From Kiloniella majae (GTDB taxonomy: Bacteria > Pseudomonadota > Alphaproteobacteria > Kiloniellales > Kiloniellaceae), in contig NZ_MTSZ01000005.1 of assembly GCF_002118315.1 (NCBI RefSeq), positions 186,001-250,000 on the forward strand: a stretch of DNA of 64,000 nucleotides, given 5' to 3'. The notes below the pieces were generated by a model that saw only the letters and a program-made list of their open reading frames with translations, did not search any database and was not told the DNA's origin. How positions within the stretch are numbered: the first letter of the stretch is position 1; each line of letters begins with the position of its first letter. Below, in pieces: positions 1 to 8,767 of this stretch. A program made the translations under genes and the position numbers.

Positions 1-304
1 AGGATTCTTCGATTAATCCAGGTAGGATTGGATCATCAGCATTGACGATTGCAACAATATCATTTGCAGCCATAGCAATGCCTTTGTTGACCGTCGCTTG
101 TTCGCCAATATTCGTATGACTGATGAGGGTAAGGCGATCCGCAAAAGGTTTTAATAAGCTCAATGTTTCATCGGAGGAGCCATCGTCGATAACAATATAC
201 TCAAGGGCTTTATGACCTTGTGCAAGTACGCTTTCAACCGTTTCAACAATGTAGTCTGCACAGTTGTAGACGGGTGTGATAATTGTTACGGGTTGATTTT
301 GCAT
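1..304 (-). CDS. Glycosyltransferase family 2, N-terminal part (runs off window)
   Basis: The visible 101 residues form the start of a GT-A fold glycosyltransferase, which would transfer a sugar from a nucleotide donor in the cytoplasm. The N-terminus begins MQNQPVTIITPVYNCADYI, the usual GT2 opening. It is followed by VIDDGSSDET, which contributes nucleotide contacts, and a later VNADDP that fits the DxD-type metal site. The ATG at 304 lies 11 bases from the preceding gene's stop, so it belongs to the same operon. The C-terminus lies outside the window, so the acceptor and exact donor cannot be judged. Family assignment is firm; specificity is unknown. Confidence 0.85.
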   Translation of the reverse strand, partial: MQNQPVTIITPVYNCADYIVETVESVLAQGHKALEYIVIDDGSSDETLSLLKPFADRLTLISHTNIGEQATVNKGIAMAANDIVAIVNADDPILPGLIEES

Positions 305-315
305 TCTGGCCTTGA

Positions 316-1422
316 TTAAGTATGTGGATTACTGTCAAGGTGACAGTGATAACCCAATAAAATGCGCGCAACGGTACCGCTGACATCTGGAGCGAGATAT
401 TCTGTTGGTGGCGTCCAGTCACAGCCTAGCGACAAAGCTGCTTCCGTGCAGCGTTCAATTGAATCCGGATCTGCTCCACTTAGGATATTACTCCCGCATT
501 CGATAGTCTCAGGTCGCTCTGTTACATCGCGCAGGGTCACATTGGGAATGCCAAAGATCGAGCATTCTTCCTGAACCGTGCCACTGTCGCTTAACACACA
601 TCGCGCATTCTTTTCCAAGGTGATGAAGTCGAAGAGGCCAAAGGCTTCTGGGTAGCGAATATCCCCACCATGATCGTGCATGCCAAACTGGTCAAGGCGC
701 GCACGCGTTCGCGGGTGCGTACTGACCAATACCGGCAGATTGTAACGCTCATTGATTCGGGCAAGGCCAGTGGTAAATTGGCGCAAGCGGTCTTCGGTAT
801 CGACGTTCTCAGCCCGGTGCAAGGTGACAAGGAAATAGCCATCCTTGTTGAGGCCTTGAGTCTTAAGAACCTTCGATGCTGCAATTTTCTCTTTATAGAA
901 TTCCAAGACTTCGTAAATCGGATTGCCTGTGACGAAAATTCTATCGCTCTTTACACCTTCGTGAATTAAATTGGCTCGGCTGCGTTCCGTGTATGGCATA
1001 AGAATATCACTGGAATGATCAATGATGCGGCGGTTGACTTCTTCCGGTACGCGATCATCGTAACAGCGATTGCCCGCTTCCATATGAAAGACAGGAATTC
1101 CCATACGCTTGGCTATAATCGCGCAAATGCTGCTGTTGGTATCACCTAAAAGCAAGAGCCGATCCGGTTTTTCACGGATCAAAACCTCTTCGGTGGCTTC
1201 AAGCATCTTACCAAGTTGCTGACCCAGTGTATCGCCACGAACATTCAAAAAATCATCTGGTGCCCGAACGTTTAATTCATCAAAAAAAACCTCGCTGAGC
1301 TTTGGATCATAGTTTTGACCTGTGTGGATCACGACATGGTCACACGCTGTATCCAACCGCGCGATTACACGGCTGAGCCGAATGATTTCGGGGCGCGTGC
1401 CAAGTACAGTAACAACTTTCAT
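316..1422 (-). CDS. UDP-HexNAc 2-epimerase, FnlC/WbjD/CapG type
   Basis: 368 residues, the normal length for non-hydrolysing UDP-GlcNAc 2-epimerases. It has the HTGQNYD motif near residue 35, MEAGNRCYDDRVPEEVNRR around 115, TLHRAENVD near 202 and SDSGTVQEE near 280. The NRCYDDRVPEE variant is typical of the CapG/WbjD/FnlC subgroup, which inverts C2 as the last step to UDP-L-FucNAc or UDP-L-QuiNAc, rather than of WecB proper. Its start overlaps the end of the upstream dehydratase gene by 4 bases (ATGA), and the reductase gene precedes that, so the three pathway steps are translationally coupled. A second, more WecB-like paralogue lies at 9799-10902. Family is certain; the sugar product is inferred from the neighbours. 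Confidence 0.9.
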   Translation of the reverse strand: MKVVTVLGTRPEIIRLSRVIARLDTACDHVVIHTGQNYDPKLSEVFFDELNVRAPDDFLNVRGDTLGQQLGKMLEATEEVLIREKPDRLLLLGDTNSSICAIIAKRMGIPVFHMEAGNRCYDDRVPEEVNRRIIDHSSDILMPYTERSRANLIHEGVKSDRIFVTGNPIYEVLEFYKEKIAASKVLKTQGLNKDGYFLVTLHRAENVDTEDRLRQFTTGLARINERYNLPVLVSTHPRTRARLDQFGMHDHGGDIRYPEAFGLFDFITLEKNARCVLSDSGTVQEECSIFGIPNVTLRDVTERPETIECGSNILSGADPDSIERCTEAALSLGCDWTPPTEYLAPDVSGTVARILLGYHCHLDSNPHT

Positions 1423-2483
1423 CGTAGAAATTCACCCTCAAGTTTGATAGCGTCCCCAATCATCAACTGGCGTTCTTTCAGAAGGTTTCGCACATCGTCT
1501 CGATTCAGAATACCGTGTTCTGAGCTATATTCTTCGCTCAAGGTTCGTTTATCATCCGGCCTGCTTTCGCCAACGATTTCAGGTAAAATCGGTAGAATCA
1601 CATAATGATTACCACGCTCTACCGTTCGTAAAACTTCTTCTTCTGAAATAAGGATTTCATGCAACTTTTCTCCCGGGCGGATGCCAGTGACTTTGACATC
1701 GATATCACGCTCGCCAATTAATTCGAGAGCCAAATCTTTGATGTTTGCTGTGGGCACGCGGGGGATATAGGTTTCTCCTCTGCTGGCATTCTTCATGGCG
1801 GCAAAAATCAAATCGACCGCATCATCAAGGCTCAGTAAGAAGCGAGTCATCTCTTCACTGGTAATGGTCAGCGGGCCGCCATTGTTGATTTGCTCATGGA
1901 AGAGCGGGATAACTGAACCGCGAGACGCTAAGACATTGCCATACCGTACGACGATAAACCGTGTGTCGGGGCAATCAATATTGGCGCGCAGGAAAACGCG
2001 TTCCTGAAGAGCCTTGGTCATGCCCATGACGTTGACCGGCTTAGCTGCTTTATCCGTTGAGATTCCAATGACAGTCTGGACCTTTAAATCCAGATCACGG
2101 ATCGCACGGACAATATTGTTAGGGCCTTCCACATTGGTACGCACGGCTTCAAAGGGGAAGTACTCACAAGCCGGGACTTGCTTCAGGGCGGCTGCATTAA
2201 AGACCACGTCGGCACCTTTAAGCACACCACAGACAGCACTATAGTCACGAACATCACCGATTTGGAATTCTAGAAGTTGCTCAAAGTTATTATAGATAAC
2301 CTCATCGGTAACGACTTTTCGGTGCTGATAATCGACCCGAAGCTCATGCTGCTTCGCTTCATCGCGAGAAAAGACAACGATCTTCTTTGGCTTGCCCATT
2401 TCCCCAGATAGAAGACGGCGTAACAGAACCTTGCCCAAGGATCCGGTTCCACCAGTGATAACGATTTTTTTGTCTGTCAGCAT
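1419..2483 (-). CDS. UDP-GlcNAc 4,6-dehydratase/5-epimerase (CapE/FnlA/WbjB type)
   Basis: 354-residue extended SDR. The NAD-binding motif GGTGSLG is at about residues 11-17, STDKAA near 142 and MGMTK near 153. Methionine replaces the usual catalytic tyrosine of YxxxK, as is characteristic of the CapE/FnlA/WbjB branch; the family uses the Asp-Lys pair of STDKAA. It converts UDP-GlcNAc into a UDP-2-acetamido-2,6-dideoxy-4-hexulose with inversion at C5, the first step toward UDP-L-FucNAc or UDP-L-QuiNAc. The C-terminal YSSEHGILNRDDVRNLL resembles the tail segment of CapE. It lies between the reductase gene (18-base gap) and the 2-epimerase gene (4-base overlap). PseB-like activity is the main alternative. 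Confidence 0.88.
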   Translation of the reverse strand: MLTDKKIVITGGTGSLGKVLLRRLLSGEMGKPKKIVVFSRDEAKQHELRVDYQHRKVVTDEVIYNNFEQLLEFQIGDVRDYSAVCGVLKGADVVFNAAALKQVPACEYFPFEAVRTNVEGPNNIVRAIRDLDLKVQTVIGISTDKAAKPVNVMGMTKALQERVFLRANIDCPDTRFIVVRYGNVLASRGSVIPLFHEQINNGGPLTITSEEMTRFLLSLDDAVDLIFAAMKNASRGETYIPRVPTANIKDLALELIGERDIDVKVTGIRPGEKLHEILISEEEVLRTVERGNHYVILPILPEIVGESRPDDKRTLSEEYSSEHGILNRDDVRNLLKERQLMIGDAIKLEGEFLR

Positions 2484-2501
2484 ACTCTTTAAAGCCTTTA
2501 T

Positions 2502-3386
2502 CTATTTGTTACTCATGTGTAGAGGGTACTGCGTTGTATCGTTTGCCATGTCGCGGATCATCTGATTCCAGCTTGGTATAGAATACCCAGTACTGTTTCT
2601 AAAAAATGCGCTATTCAAACGGCGATCACATACGCATGTATCATCATCGTTGATCGTAACATTAAGGGAAAAAGCACTGTTCACAAGTGAAAGAAGTTCA
2701 AATTTGTTGATTGAATCAGAAGAAACGTGCAAGACCCCTTCAAGGTCGGGATTATAAAGCAATATATCGCCGATAATTTTTGATAGTGCCTGGGTCGTAA
2801 GGCCCGTATAGAGGACTTTGGAAAATCCATTTATGGTGTTGCCCTGTTGCGTGATTAGCCAATCAATTAAGCTGGTGTGACGATTGAGTTCCCGCCCAAC
2901 AATTGAGGTTCGAATAGTTAAACATCCTTGGCCTGAGACCTCACCTATAAGTTTGGTTCGACCATAGAGGTCAACCGGGTCAGGGTTATCTTCTTCGCTA
3001 TAAGGTCCATCGGTGCCGGAAAAAACACAATCTGTGCTGAAGTGAACTAGCCGCACGCCCTCTGAGGTACAGAGTTCAGCCAAAAGGTGCGGAAATATGC
3101 TATTGATCCGAATTGAAATAAGGGGTGCCTTGGATTCTTTTAACTGCTTAACCACACCGATGCAGTTTAGCACTACATCCGGTCGAAATGTGCGCACAGT
3201 CTTGGTAACTGCATCAAAATCCTCAGCATCAACACCGCCGAAAATATGCTGTCCCGCAAGGGCTGGTACATTGGCGAAATCCTTGGCTGCATGGCGAACA
3301 GTTCCAGCGACATCAAAGTGATCGACTAAAACCTGAACCAGCTTGTGCCCAAGCATTCCATTTGCGCCAAGGACAAGAACTTTCAT
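2502..3386 (-). CDS. RmlD-like NAD(P)H-dependent 4-keto-sugar reductase (WbvR-like)
   Basis: 294-residue SDR of the RmlD (dTDP-4-dehydrorhamnose reductase) type. It opens with LVLGANGMLGHKL (GxxGxxG), has HFSTDCVFSG near residues 117-126 and the catalytic YGRTK near 143. In the FnlA-FnlB-FnlC pathway the middle step is this reduction. FucNAc enzymes (FnlB/WbjC/CapF) carry an extra C-terminal cupin and are about 370 residues. The L-QuiNAc enzyme WbvR is a short RmlD homologue. This protein is short and lacks the cupin, so L-QuiNAc (via L-RhaNAc) is favoured. It is second of the three consecutive pathway genes. The reductase family is certain; the stereochemical outcome is inferred. Confidence 0.85.
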   Translation of the reverse strand: MKVLVLGANGMLGHKLVQVLVDHFDVAGTVRHAAKDFANVPALAGQHIFGGVDAEDFDAVTKTVRTFRPDVVLNCIGVVKQLKESKAPLISIRINSIFPHLLAELCTSEGVRLVHFSTDCVFSGTDGPYSEEDNPDPVDLYGRTKLIGEVSGQGCLTIRTSIVGRELNRHTSLIDWLITQQGNTINGFSKVLYTGLTTQALSKIIGDILLYNPDLEGVLHVSSDSINKFELLSLVNSAFSLNVTINDDDTCVCDRRLNSAFFRNSTGYSIPSWNQMIRDMANDTTQYPLHMSNK

Positions 3387-3399
3387 GATATTTTCCAGC

Positions 3400-4392
3400 T
3401 CATGTGCATATTTTGAACCAAAATGCTGAGGGCTCGGAACTCGGATAAACGCTGCGCATATCCTTGATTTCCGGGAACGTCTCCAGCATCAAATCAGCAT
3501 GATGACACATCATGTAATTACCTGGCCAGGTAATTTGAACCTTGCTGTTGTTTATAAGATAGGCCTGCAGGAAATATTGCTCATTCCAATAAAGCCCGCC
3601 TGTAAAATAAACCTCAGGATACCGCTTTGGCAAAGATATATCGTGAATATGGACATGAACCCCCGGCTTTAAGCGAGGTAAAATTTCAAGGTACTCATAT
3701 TGAACATCGCTACCTTCGCGCAGCACATGGGTTGAATCGATGAACAGGATATCTCCCGCTTCAAGAGAGGTAAAAACATCCAAGGCAACGTTTTGGACCA
3801 AATCCTCGATCAACGTGACTTTCTTTTGCGCAATCAAATTTATCATTTCTTGAGGTGGATAAGGTTCAATGCAACACAATTCAACCGCATGACCTTCATC
3901 TTGTAAAACCTGACACGCCTCAACGGCGACTTGGGTCGAGCTGCCACTGCCGATCTCAACAATTCGCTTTGGGCGGTTAATCAGGATCGTGGCAAAATAG
4001 ATATGCGCGTCAACAGCCATGTAACGGCCATTCACCAGATAAAACCCATCCTTGGTATCCTTCTCGAAAATCGCAGGAAGGCGTTTACGGAAAACCGCCA
4101 ATGCTTGCGGTAACTCTTCGCGCATATACTTTGAGATATGAACCGCATCAATGTCCAATCCGGGCAAGTCTCTGACTTTCTCAAAGAAATCCTCTTCAAT
4201 AAAATCACTGCGCGTTGGAATAGGAGAGTAGTAGTGATCGCGCATAACAATCACCGGGTCGCTACGCGAGATCACCGGTCCAAAAAACCGTGCTGCGTTG
4301 AGTGTTTTCATAAAACACATAAAAACCGAAATTAAAGGAAGAATGCATGATTGTGCGCCCCTTACCAAAACAGATTTTAATTTACTCAGCAT
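3400..4392 (-). CDS. Class I SAM-dependent methyltransferase-like protein
   Basis: About 330 residues from the ATG at 4392; the upstream TTG at 4404 is less likely. The motif I equivalent RIVEIGSGSSTQVA lies mid-protein, followed by an acidic loop (CCIEPYPP) and LFIDSTHVLREGSDVQYEYLEILPRLKPGVHVHIHDI. The latter is the strand/acidic/strand pattern of the Methyltransf_24 (O-methyltransferase-like) group. The first 40 residues include a hydrophobic stretch (LPLISVFMCFMKTL) that may associate it with the membrane. It is 13 bases from the reductase gene and is the first gene after the IS6 remnant. It may methylate a sugar or glycan. Target unknown. Confidence 0.72.
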   Translation of the reverse strand: MLSKLKSVLVRGAQSCILPLISVFMCFMKTLNAARFFGPVISRSDPVIVMRDHYYSPIPTRSDFIEEDFFEKVRDLPGLDIDAVHISKYMREELPQALAVFRKRLPAIFEKDTKDGFYLVNGRYMAVDAHIYFATILINRPKRIVEIGSGSSTQVAVEACQVLQDEGHAVELCCIEPYPPQEMINLIAQKKVTLIEDLVQNVALDVFTSLEAGDILFIDSTHVLREGSDVQYEYLEILPRLKPGVHVHIHDISLPKRYPEVYFTGGLYWNEQYFLQAYLINNSKVQITWPGNYMMCHHADLMLETFPEIKDMRSVYPSSEPSAFWFKICT

Positions 4393-4534
4393 AGCAGTAT
4401 CCAAATTCTTTATACACTATTGTAGTACTTACGACTTTCCGAAGCATGATTGAACACTGTTTCCTAGAAGGTAGCAGCTATTTTGGCAACATATTTTTCC
4501 TCTGCTTTCGTAGAAATACTCTCCCAGTTTTTCT

Positions 4535-5287
4535 GGCTCCATTACAAAAAATTACCCCGTACGCAGAACTCCTCTTTTAAGTGGATTTCAGGCATATACT
4601 CCAAACAGGCGATTAATGAATCTGGCCTCAGCTATTGGTCCTGCTTCACCGTGCATCCATAATCTAAACTGTCCCTTTTCAAACATTCACATGACTTCAA
4701 ATTCTTTGATTGTGGCGTATGCAGTTTTCATGGACTTGAAGCCCAGAGTGGGCTTGATTTATATCTTGAGCTTACCATGATCTCCCTCAAACCTGTTATT
4801 CAGATATTTGATTTGACGATGTAAAAATTCATTTGGGGTCTTGCCTTAAACTTTCAATTGCCCGATGGCTTCTCCGTATGTAGGAGCCTTGTCTGATGAG
4901 ATTGATATAGGGACATATTGTTTATTGCGTTTGAAGGCTTTGTTCAGGAAACGCTTGGCTGCTTTCGTGTTACGTGTTGCGGATAGATAGAAATCAAGGG
5001 TAACCTCCGTCCTTATCAATAGCTTGATACAAAGACTTCCACTTCCCTTTAACTTTTATATAGATCTCATCAACCCGCCAGGAATAGGACCGACTTCTCT
5101 TATACCAATGAGGCTTCTTTTCGAGTTCAGGAACATAACACTGAACCCAACGGTAAAGTGTCGAATGATCAACATCAACTCCCCGTTCTTCCATCATTTC
5201 TTCGTGATCTCTGTCGCTGATACCATATTTACAGTACCAGCGAGCACATTGAAGGATATCTCTGAGTGGATTTTTGGCAACAGGGCC
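4535..5287 (-). mobile_element. Decayed IS6-family insertion sequence
   Basis: The element is about 753 bp, close to the usual IS6-family size. The right boundary, read on the minus strand, starts GGCCCTGTTGC, matching the family terminal repeat GGCACTGTTGC with one difference. A degenerate partner, GGCTCCATTACAAAAA, is on the plus strand at 4535-4550 and matches the inverted end at roughly 12 of 16 positions. The interior is a broken transposase gene. I saw no target duplication in the flanking 8 bases (TAATTTAA on one side, GTTTTTCT on the other), so the insertion is old or was rearranged by recombination. It separates the QuiNAc-type triad and its methyltransferase from the rest of the locus. 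Confidence 0.85.
4588..5279 (-). pseudogene. IS6-family transposase, frameshifted with in-frame stops
   Basis: Conceptual translation gives an almost full IS6 transposase in pieces. The first piece has ARWYCKYGISDRD, then ERGVDVDHSTLYRWVQ, then WRVDEIYIKVKGKWKSLYQAIDKDGG. A frameshift near 5000 leads into VTLDFYLSATRNTKAAKRFL and SDKAPTYGEAIGQLKV. A stop follows there, with further stops after DHGKLKI and EFEVM. The last piece ends ARFINRLFGVYA. The DDE residues are still visible: D of VDEIY, D of SDKAP, and the E position in the RFEGDHGK block. No intact start codon is seen, as the terminal repeat runs straight into the reading frame. It is non-functional. Confidence 0.88.
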
Positions 5288-5655
5288 TAATTTAAAAGCC
5301 TAAGGGATAATCCAGCTGATTGCGTCTAGCTCCCGCTGTGTCTTCCATACTCACGAATAAGTCTCCAATGTGTAACTTATTTCAGGACGAGACAGAGTTC
5401 TGCGTCCTGGGTATTTTTTTGCAACTGAGCCGTTGTTTTGTACTGTAGGGGCAAGGTTGATAATAGATACTTTCACATCCTCGCGTGTAGTGGCCTCTGA
5501 GATATCGGATGCATTAGAAAAAAGTAATACTCCTGAAAAGAGCAATTTTCTAGAAACTGTTTTAGAGCACTGCCCTGTCCACTGCGCATATTGGGAAGCG
5601 CCGTACTGACGATCAGTTTTTCACAAGATGTAAGTGCCATCAGTTCTCTGCTCTC
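5288..5655. other. Non-coding or degraded stretch beside the IS6 remnant
   Basis: 368 bases between the IS6 end and the next glycosyltransferase stop codon hold no recognisable gene. On the minus strand a 64-codon frame (5351-5545) could be read, and after its stop the same frame continues for about 20 more codons. This suggests decayed coding sequence, but I recognise no family in it. There is no clear terminator. Confidence 0.4.
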
Positions 5656-6831
5656 TCACGCCGTGTCTTCCTTTAATAAAGCATCATCGTAAAATACTTT
5701 AAGCATCTTTTTATTCTCGTGACGATTTGATTTTTCTGAAATCAGTTTGAGATTAGATTGCGCCATTGTGTTAACAGTTTGATCGTCAGACATGGCGACG
5801 ATAATTTTCTCAGCTATTTCATCTGGATACAAATTGCGAGCAAAATACACATTTTCAGGTTCGCTGACCAACGGTGTAATTGTCGCCAACGGTGATACAA
5901 TAGGGACAGCACCGCACCCCATTGCTTCCCACATGCTGTTGGGAACACCATCGACCAAAGATGGTAATAACACAACTCGGGAACTCCCCATCATATCCAG
6001 CACTTCCTTGCGTGGGACTTTTTGCCGAACTTTTATGCTCGCCTTCATATCTTCTGGAAGCAGGTTTACCCAGAGCGGGATTTCATTAACCGCCATAAGC
6101 ATGTTGATCGTACATGGTTTAATGTTTGGCCAAGCAATTATTAATGCCTCCAACACGGGTAACCCCTTTGACCAAGGGGACTCGTATGCCTTGGGCCACA
6201 AGATGCTTGATCGCTCAGATGGTTGGCCTTGCCACTTTTTATGGAATGCCGGGATATCCATCCCACCGGTTCCGGAGATAATAAGTCGAGGGGTGTTTTC
6301 GAGTTGGGCTCCCATTTTAGAGAAGTAGTCGAAATTAAGAGTGTTATCGGTCACAATGGCATCTGCCTGGGATGCCATATCTGAAAGATAAGAAGCCATT
6401 GTAGGAATTGCCCTTTTGAAAAAAAGATCAGATCCACCGCGAAGCTGCAACACCCATTTTCCAATGTTCTGAAGTTTGTAACGCGAGCGAGCATCTAAGT
6501 ACATCCGCCCGCCGGGCTCCATTCCAAAGGTATGAATAATATCGGGTTTGAATCGACGAATTATGATTGAGAGATTAAACTCAACTAACCTCCTAAAAGC
6601 GCCACCAATCAGGTAAACGTTGCACAGCGCATTGGCCAAATTCAGTCCAAGGCGTTGCACGTTGTAAACAGGGTGGGGAAACTCTTTTGAAATAGGCTCA
6701 CCAATACTAACGCAGCGAATATCAAATTCCTGTTCATCAAGTAAGTCAATCCACGACTGAGCATGCGAGCTGTGGATTTCTCCGATGAATAGGATTTTAA
6801 TGCGTTTTTTTTGTTTAGATCGTTCAAGCAT
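5656..6831 (-). CDS. Glycosyltransferase family 4-type (GT-B)
   Basis: 391 residues, normal for a GT4 retaining glycosyltransferase. The N-terminal half is a Rossmann-like acceptor domain (KILFIGEIHSSHAQSWID; later RFKPDIIHTFGMEPGG). The C-terminal donor domain carries LLPSLVDGVPNSMWEAMGCGAVPIVS at about residues 287-312, which contains the ExxxxxxxE-like donor-binding pattern in a modified form. It would act at the cytoplasmic membrane face, adding a sugar to a growing lipid-linked glycan. It follows asnB with only 9 bases between. Donor and acceptor cannot be read from sequence. Confidence 0.8.
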   Translation of the reverse strand: MLERSKQKKRIKILFIGEIHSSHAQSWIDLLDEQEFDIRCVSIGEPISKEFPHPVYNVQRLGLNLANALCNVYLIGGAFRRLVEFNLSIIIRRFKPDIIHTFGMEPGGRMYLDARSRYKLQNIGKWVLQLRGGSDLFFKRAIPTMASYLSDMASQADAIVTDNTLNFDYFSKMGAQLENTPRLIISGTGGMDIPAFHKKWQGQPSERSSILWPKAYESPWSKGLPVLEALIIAWPNIKPCTINMLMAVNEIPLWVNLLPEDMKASIKVRQKVPRKEVLDMMGSSRVVLLPSLVDGVPNSMWEAMGCGAVPIVSPLATITPLVSEPENVYFARNLYPDEIAEKIIVAMSDDQTVNTMAQSNLKLISEKSNRHENKKMLKVFYDDALLKEDTA

Positions 6832-6840
6832 TTTAGTATT

Positions 6841-8745
6841 TTACGTTCCATTTTGGGGAGCATCAAGTACCTGCTGAGACCAAAGTTCAACAATTAATGG
6901 TAACCAGACGTGGGGCCAAGGGGCACTGCCTTCGCTGTGTCTTTTTGTCAGGCTGGTGATACTTGCGGGATCAAATAACCCTCGATTTTTAACTGTCGCG
7001 CTCGATAATGTATCGGCCATGATTTCACGAAGCGGACCCTTTAGCCAGCTATCGAACGGCATTCCAAACCCACGCTTTGTCCGATTGTCGAATTCAACTG
7101 GCAGCATGTCCCGGCCAATGTCCAGCAAAACGCGTTTCACCCCGGTTTCTCGATAACTTCCCGCGACAGCATTGGTATCATGGTCAGGTCTCATCTTAAC
7201 ATCATTAGAGACAGAGAGCGCCGTATCAGCAACAACAGTATCGAGGAAGGGCACTCGAACTTCAAGGGAATGGTGCATGGAGACTGCGTCGATATCGCGC
7301 AGCAACTGGTTTTGGGTATAACCACGCAAGCAAAGCGCGCTGACTCTTTCCAGAGGAGTACCATCGCCAAGCTCGGTGATTCTCTCCAACAAATCGGCAT
7401 GATGTCGGCTGCCGTTTGCACCCCTGCCAAAATCAGGATGAAGCAGGCGTTCGACCTGATCGACATTAAGAATGCGATATTGTTCGGAATACCGACCGGT
7501 GAAGTCTATCCGGCGCAATTTATCGAGAACTCGATTGCGCCACGGTAGTGTTCTCGCGAACCGGGCGAGCGGCCCCGACATAGCCGGAATCTGCGCGTTC
7601 TGCATGGTAGAAAACCACGGATAGCCAGCAAATAACTCATCCCCCCCGGTTCCGGAAACGGCAACTTTGACCACTCTGGATGCGGCCTTCGAAACAAAAA
7701 AACTGTTAACCCCATCAACAGAGGGCTGATCCAGCGCAGCACCAATCTCGCCAATGGAGGCAAGCATATCAGCCCCACTGACCTCAAGACGAGTGTGGTC
7801 TGTGCCCAGATGGCGAGCCACGAGATCTGCATCATCGGTTTCATCCATGCCAGCCCCTTCGGCACCAAAACCGACAGAAATGGTTTTCAGATTACCAGGA
7901 TTTTTCCGGGCCATCATGGCGACCAGCAAGGCACTATCGATGCCACCGCTTAAAAATGCCCCGACCGGTACGTCGGCAATCATTTGATGGCTCACAGAAT
8001 CTTCCAACACAGCGTGTACAGCTGCCTTCGCCTCATCGTAGCTGGCATCTCGCAAACCCGCCACCCGATCACGGCCTAAGCTCCAATACTGATCGATTCG
8101 CGATCCGGACTGATCGATAATCATACGATGGGCTGGCGGCAAGGCCGTAACCCCGGCCAGCATCGTGCGAGGCTGATATACGGCCCCCATCATCAGTAGC
8201 TCGCGCATCGCTATGGGATCGATTTCACGCGCGACCATGCCACTGGCCAGAAGAGATTTTAGCTCGGATGCAAATAAAAACTGCTCGCCTGACCTGGCAT
8301 ATAAAAGCGGCTTGATGCCGAACTGATCGCGGACCAGAACCATGCGTTCATTACCCCGGCCGCGTCGTCGATCATAAATAGCTATGGCAAAGATGCCGCG
8401 CAAATGATCGACAAAATCATCACCGTGCAGCAGGTAAAGCATCAGAATAACTTCTGTGTCGCTGTGGGATGTGAAGCTCACACCGGATGCTGTCAGCTTT
8501 TCCCGCAACTCCAAATAATTATAGATTTCGCCGTTGAAGGTGATCACCACCCCGCCACCCTCCGCTACCATCGGCTGATGGGCGGCGCTCGTCAGATCAA
8601 TGATCGAAAGACGCGCTTGACCGAGAGACACATGAGCGTCTTCCCAGTAGCCATGATCATCCGGGCCACGCCGTGCCATAGCGCCCGTCATGGCTTCAAC
8701 AGCAACCCGATCAGGGCGTCCAAATATTCCAGCTATGCCACACAT
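6841..8745 (-). CDS. asnB: Asparagine synthase (glutamine-hydrolysing)-type amidotransferase, copy 1
   Basis: 634 residues from the ATG at 8745. This start is required because maturation exposes Cys2 of MCGIAG as the glutaminase nucleophile; longer frames would bury it. The N-terminal class II amidotransferase domain shows RRGPDDHGYW near residue 26 and FNGEIYNYLELR near 74. The synthetase domain has the PP-loop LSGGIDSALLVA around 265 and SGTGGDELFAGYPW near 355. Such proteins make asparagine or, inside glycan loci, probably amidate a uronic-acid or similar carboxylate. A second copy lies at 12153-14015, and a tailoring role is likely for at least one. Genuine asparagine synthesis cannot be excluded. 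Confidence 0.88.
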   Translation of the reverse strand: MCGIAGIFGRPDRVAVEAMTGAMARRGPDDHGYWEDAHVSLGQARLSIIDLTSAAHQPMVAEGGGVVITFNGEIYNYLELREKLTASGVSFTSHSDTEVILMLYLLHGDDFVDHLRGIFAIAIYDRRRGRGNERMVLVRDQFGIKPLLYARSGEQFLFASELKSLLASGMVAREIDPIAMRELLMMGAVYQPRTMLAGVTALPPAHRMIIDQSGSRIDQYWSLGRDRVAGLRDASYDEAKAAVHAVLEDSVSHQMIADVPVGAFLSGGIDSALLVAMMARKNPGNLKTISVGFGAEGAGMDETDDADLVARHLGTDHTRLEVSGADMLASIGEIGAALDQPSVDGVNSFFVSKAASRVVKVAVSGTGGDELFAGYPWFSTMQNAQIPAMSGPLARFARTLPWRNRVLDKLRRIDFTGRYSEQYRILNVDQVERLLHPDFGRGANGSRHHADLLERITELGDGTPLERVSALCLRGYTQNQLLRDIDAVSMHHSLEVRVPFLDTVVADTALSVSNDVKMRPDHDTNAVAGSYRETGVKRVLLDIGRDMLPVEFDNRTKRGFGMPFDSWLKGPLREIMADTLSSATVKNRGLFDPASITSLTKRHSEGSAPWPHVWLPLIVELWSQQVLDAPQNGT

Positions 8746-8767
8746 GTAGTTTATAATTGTCCCGAAT

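Noticed and set aside
4527-5295. Target-site duplication for the IS6 element
   Set aside because: The flanking 8-mers (GTTTTTCT and TAATTTAA) do not match, so no duplication can be claimed.
5351-5545. Minus-strand 64-codon frame next to the IS6 remnant
   Set aside because: No recognised family, no ribosome-binding site, and a stop interrupts what seems a longer eroded frame. Mentioned only as part of the gap.
5792-6328. Plus-strand open frame of 178 codons
   Set aside because: Antisense to the GT4-type glycosyltransferase with clear donor motif; composition is that of a shadow frame.
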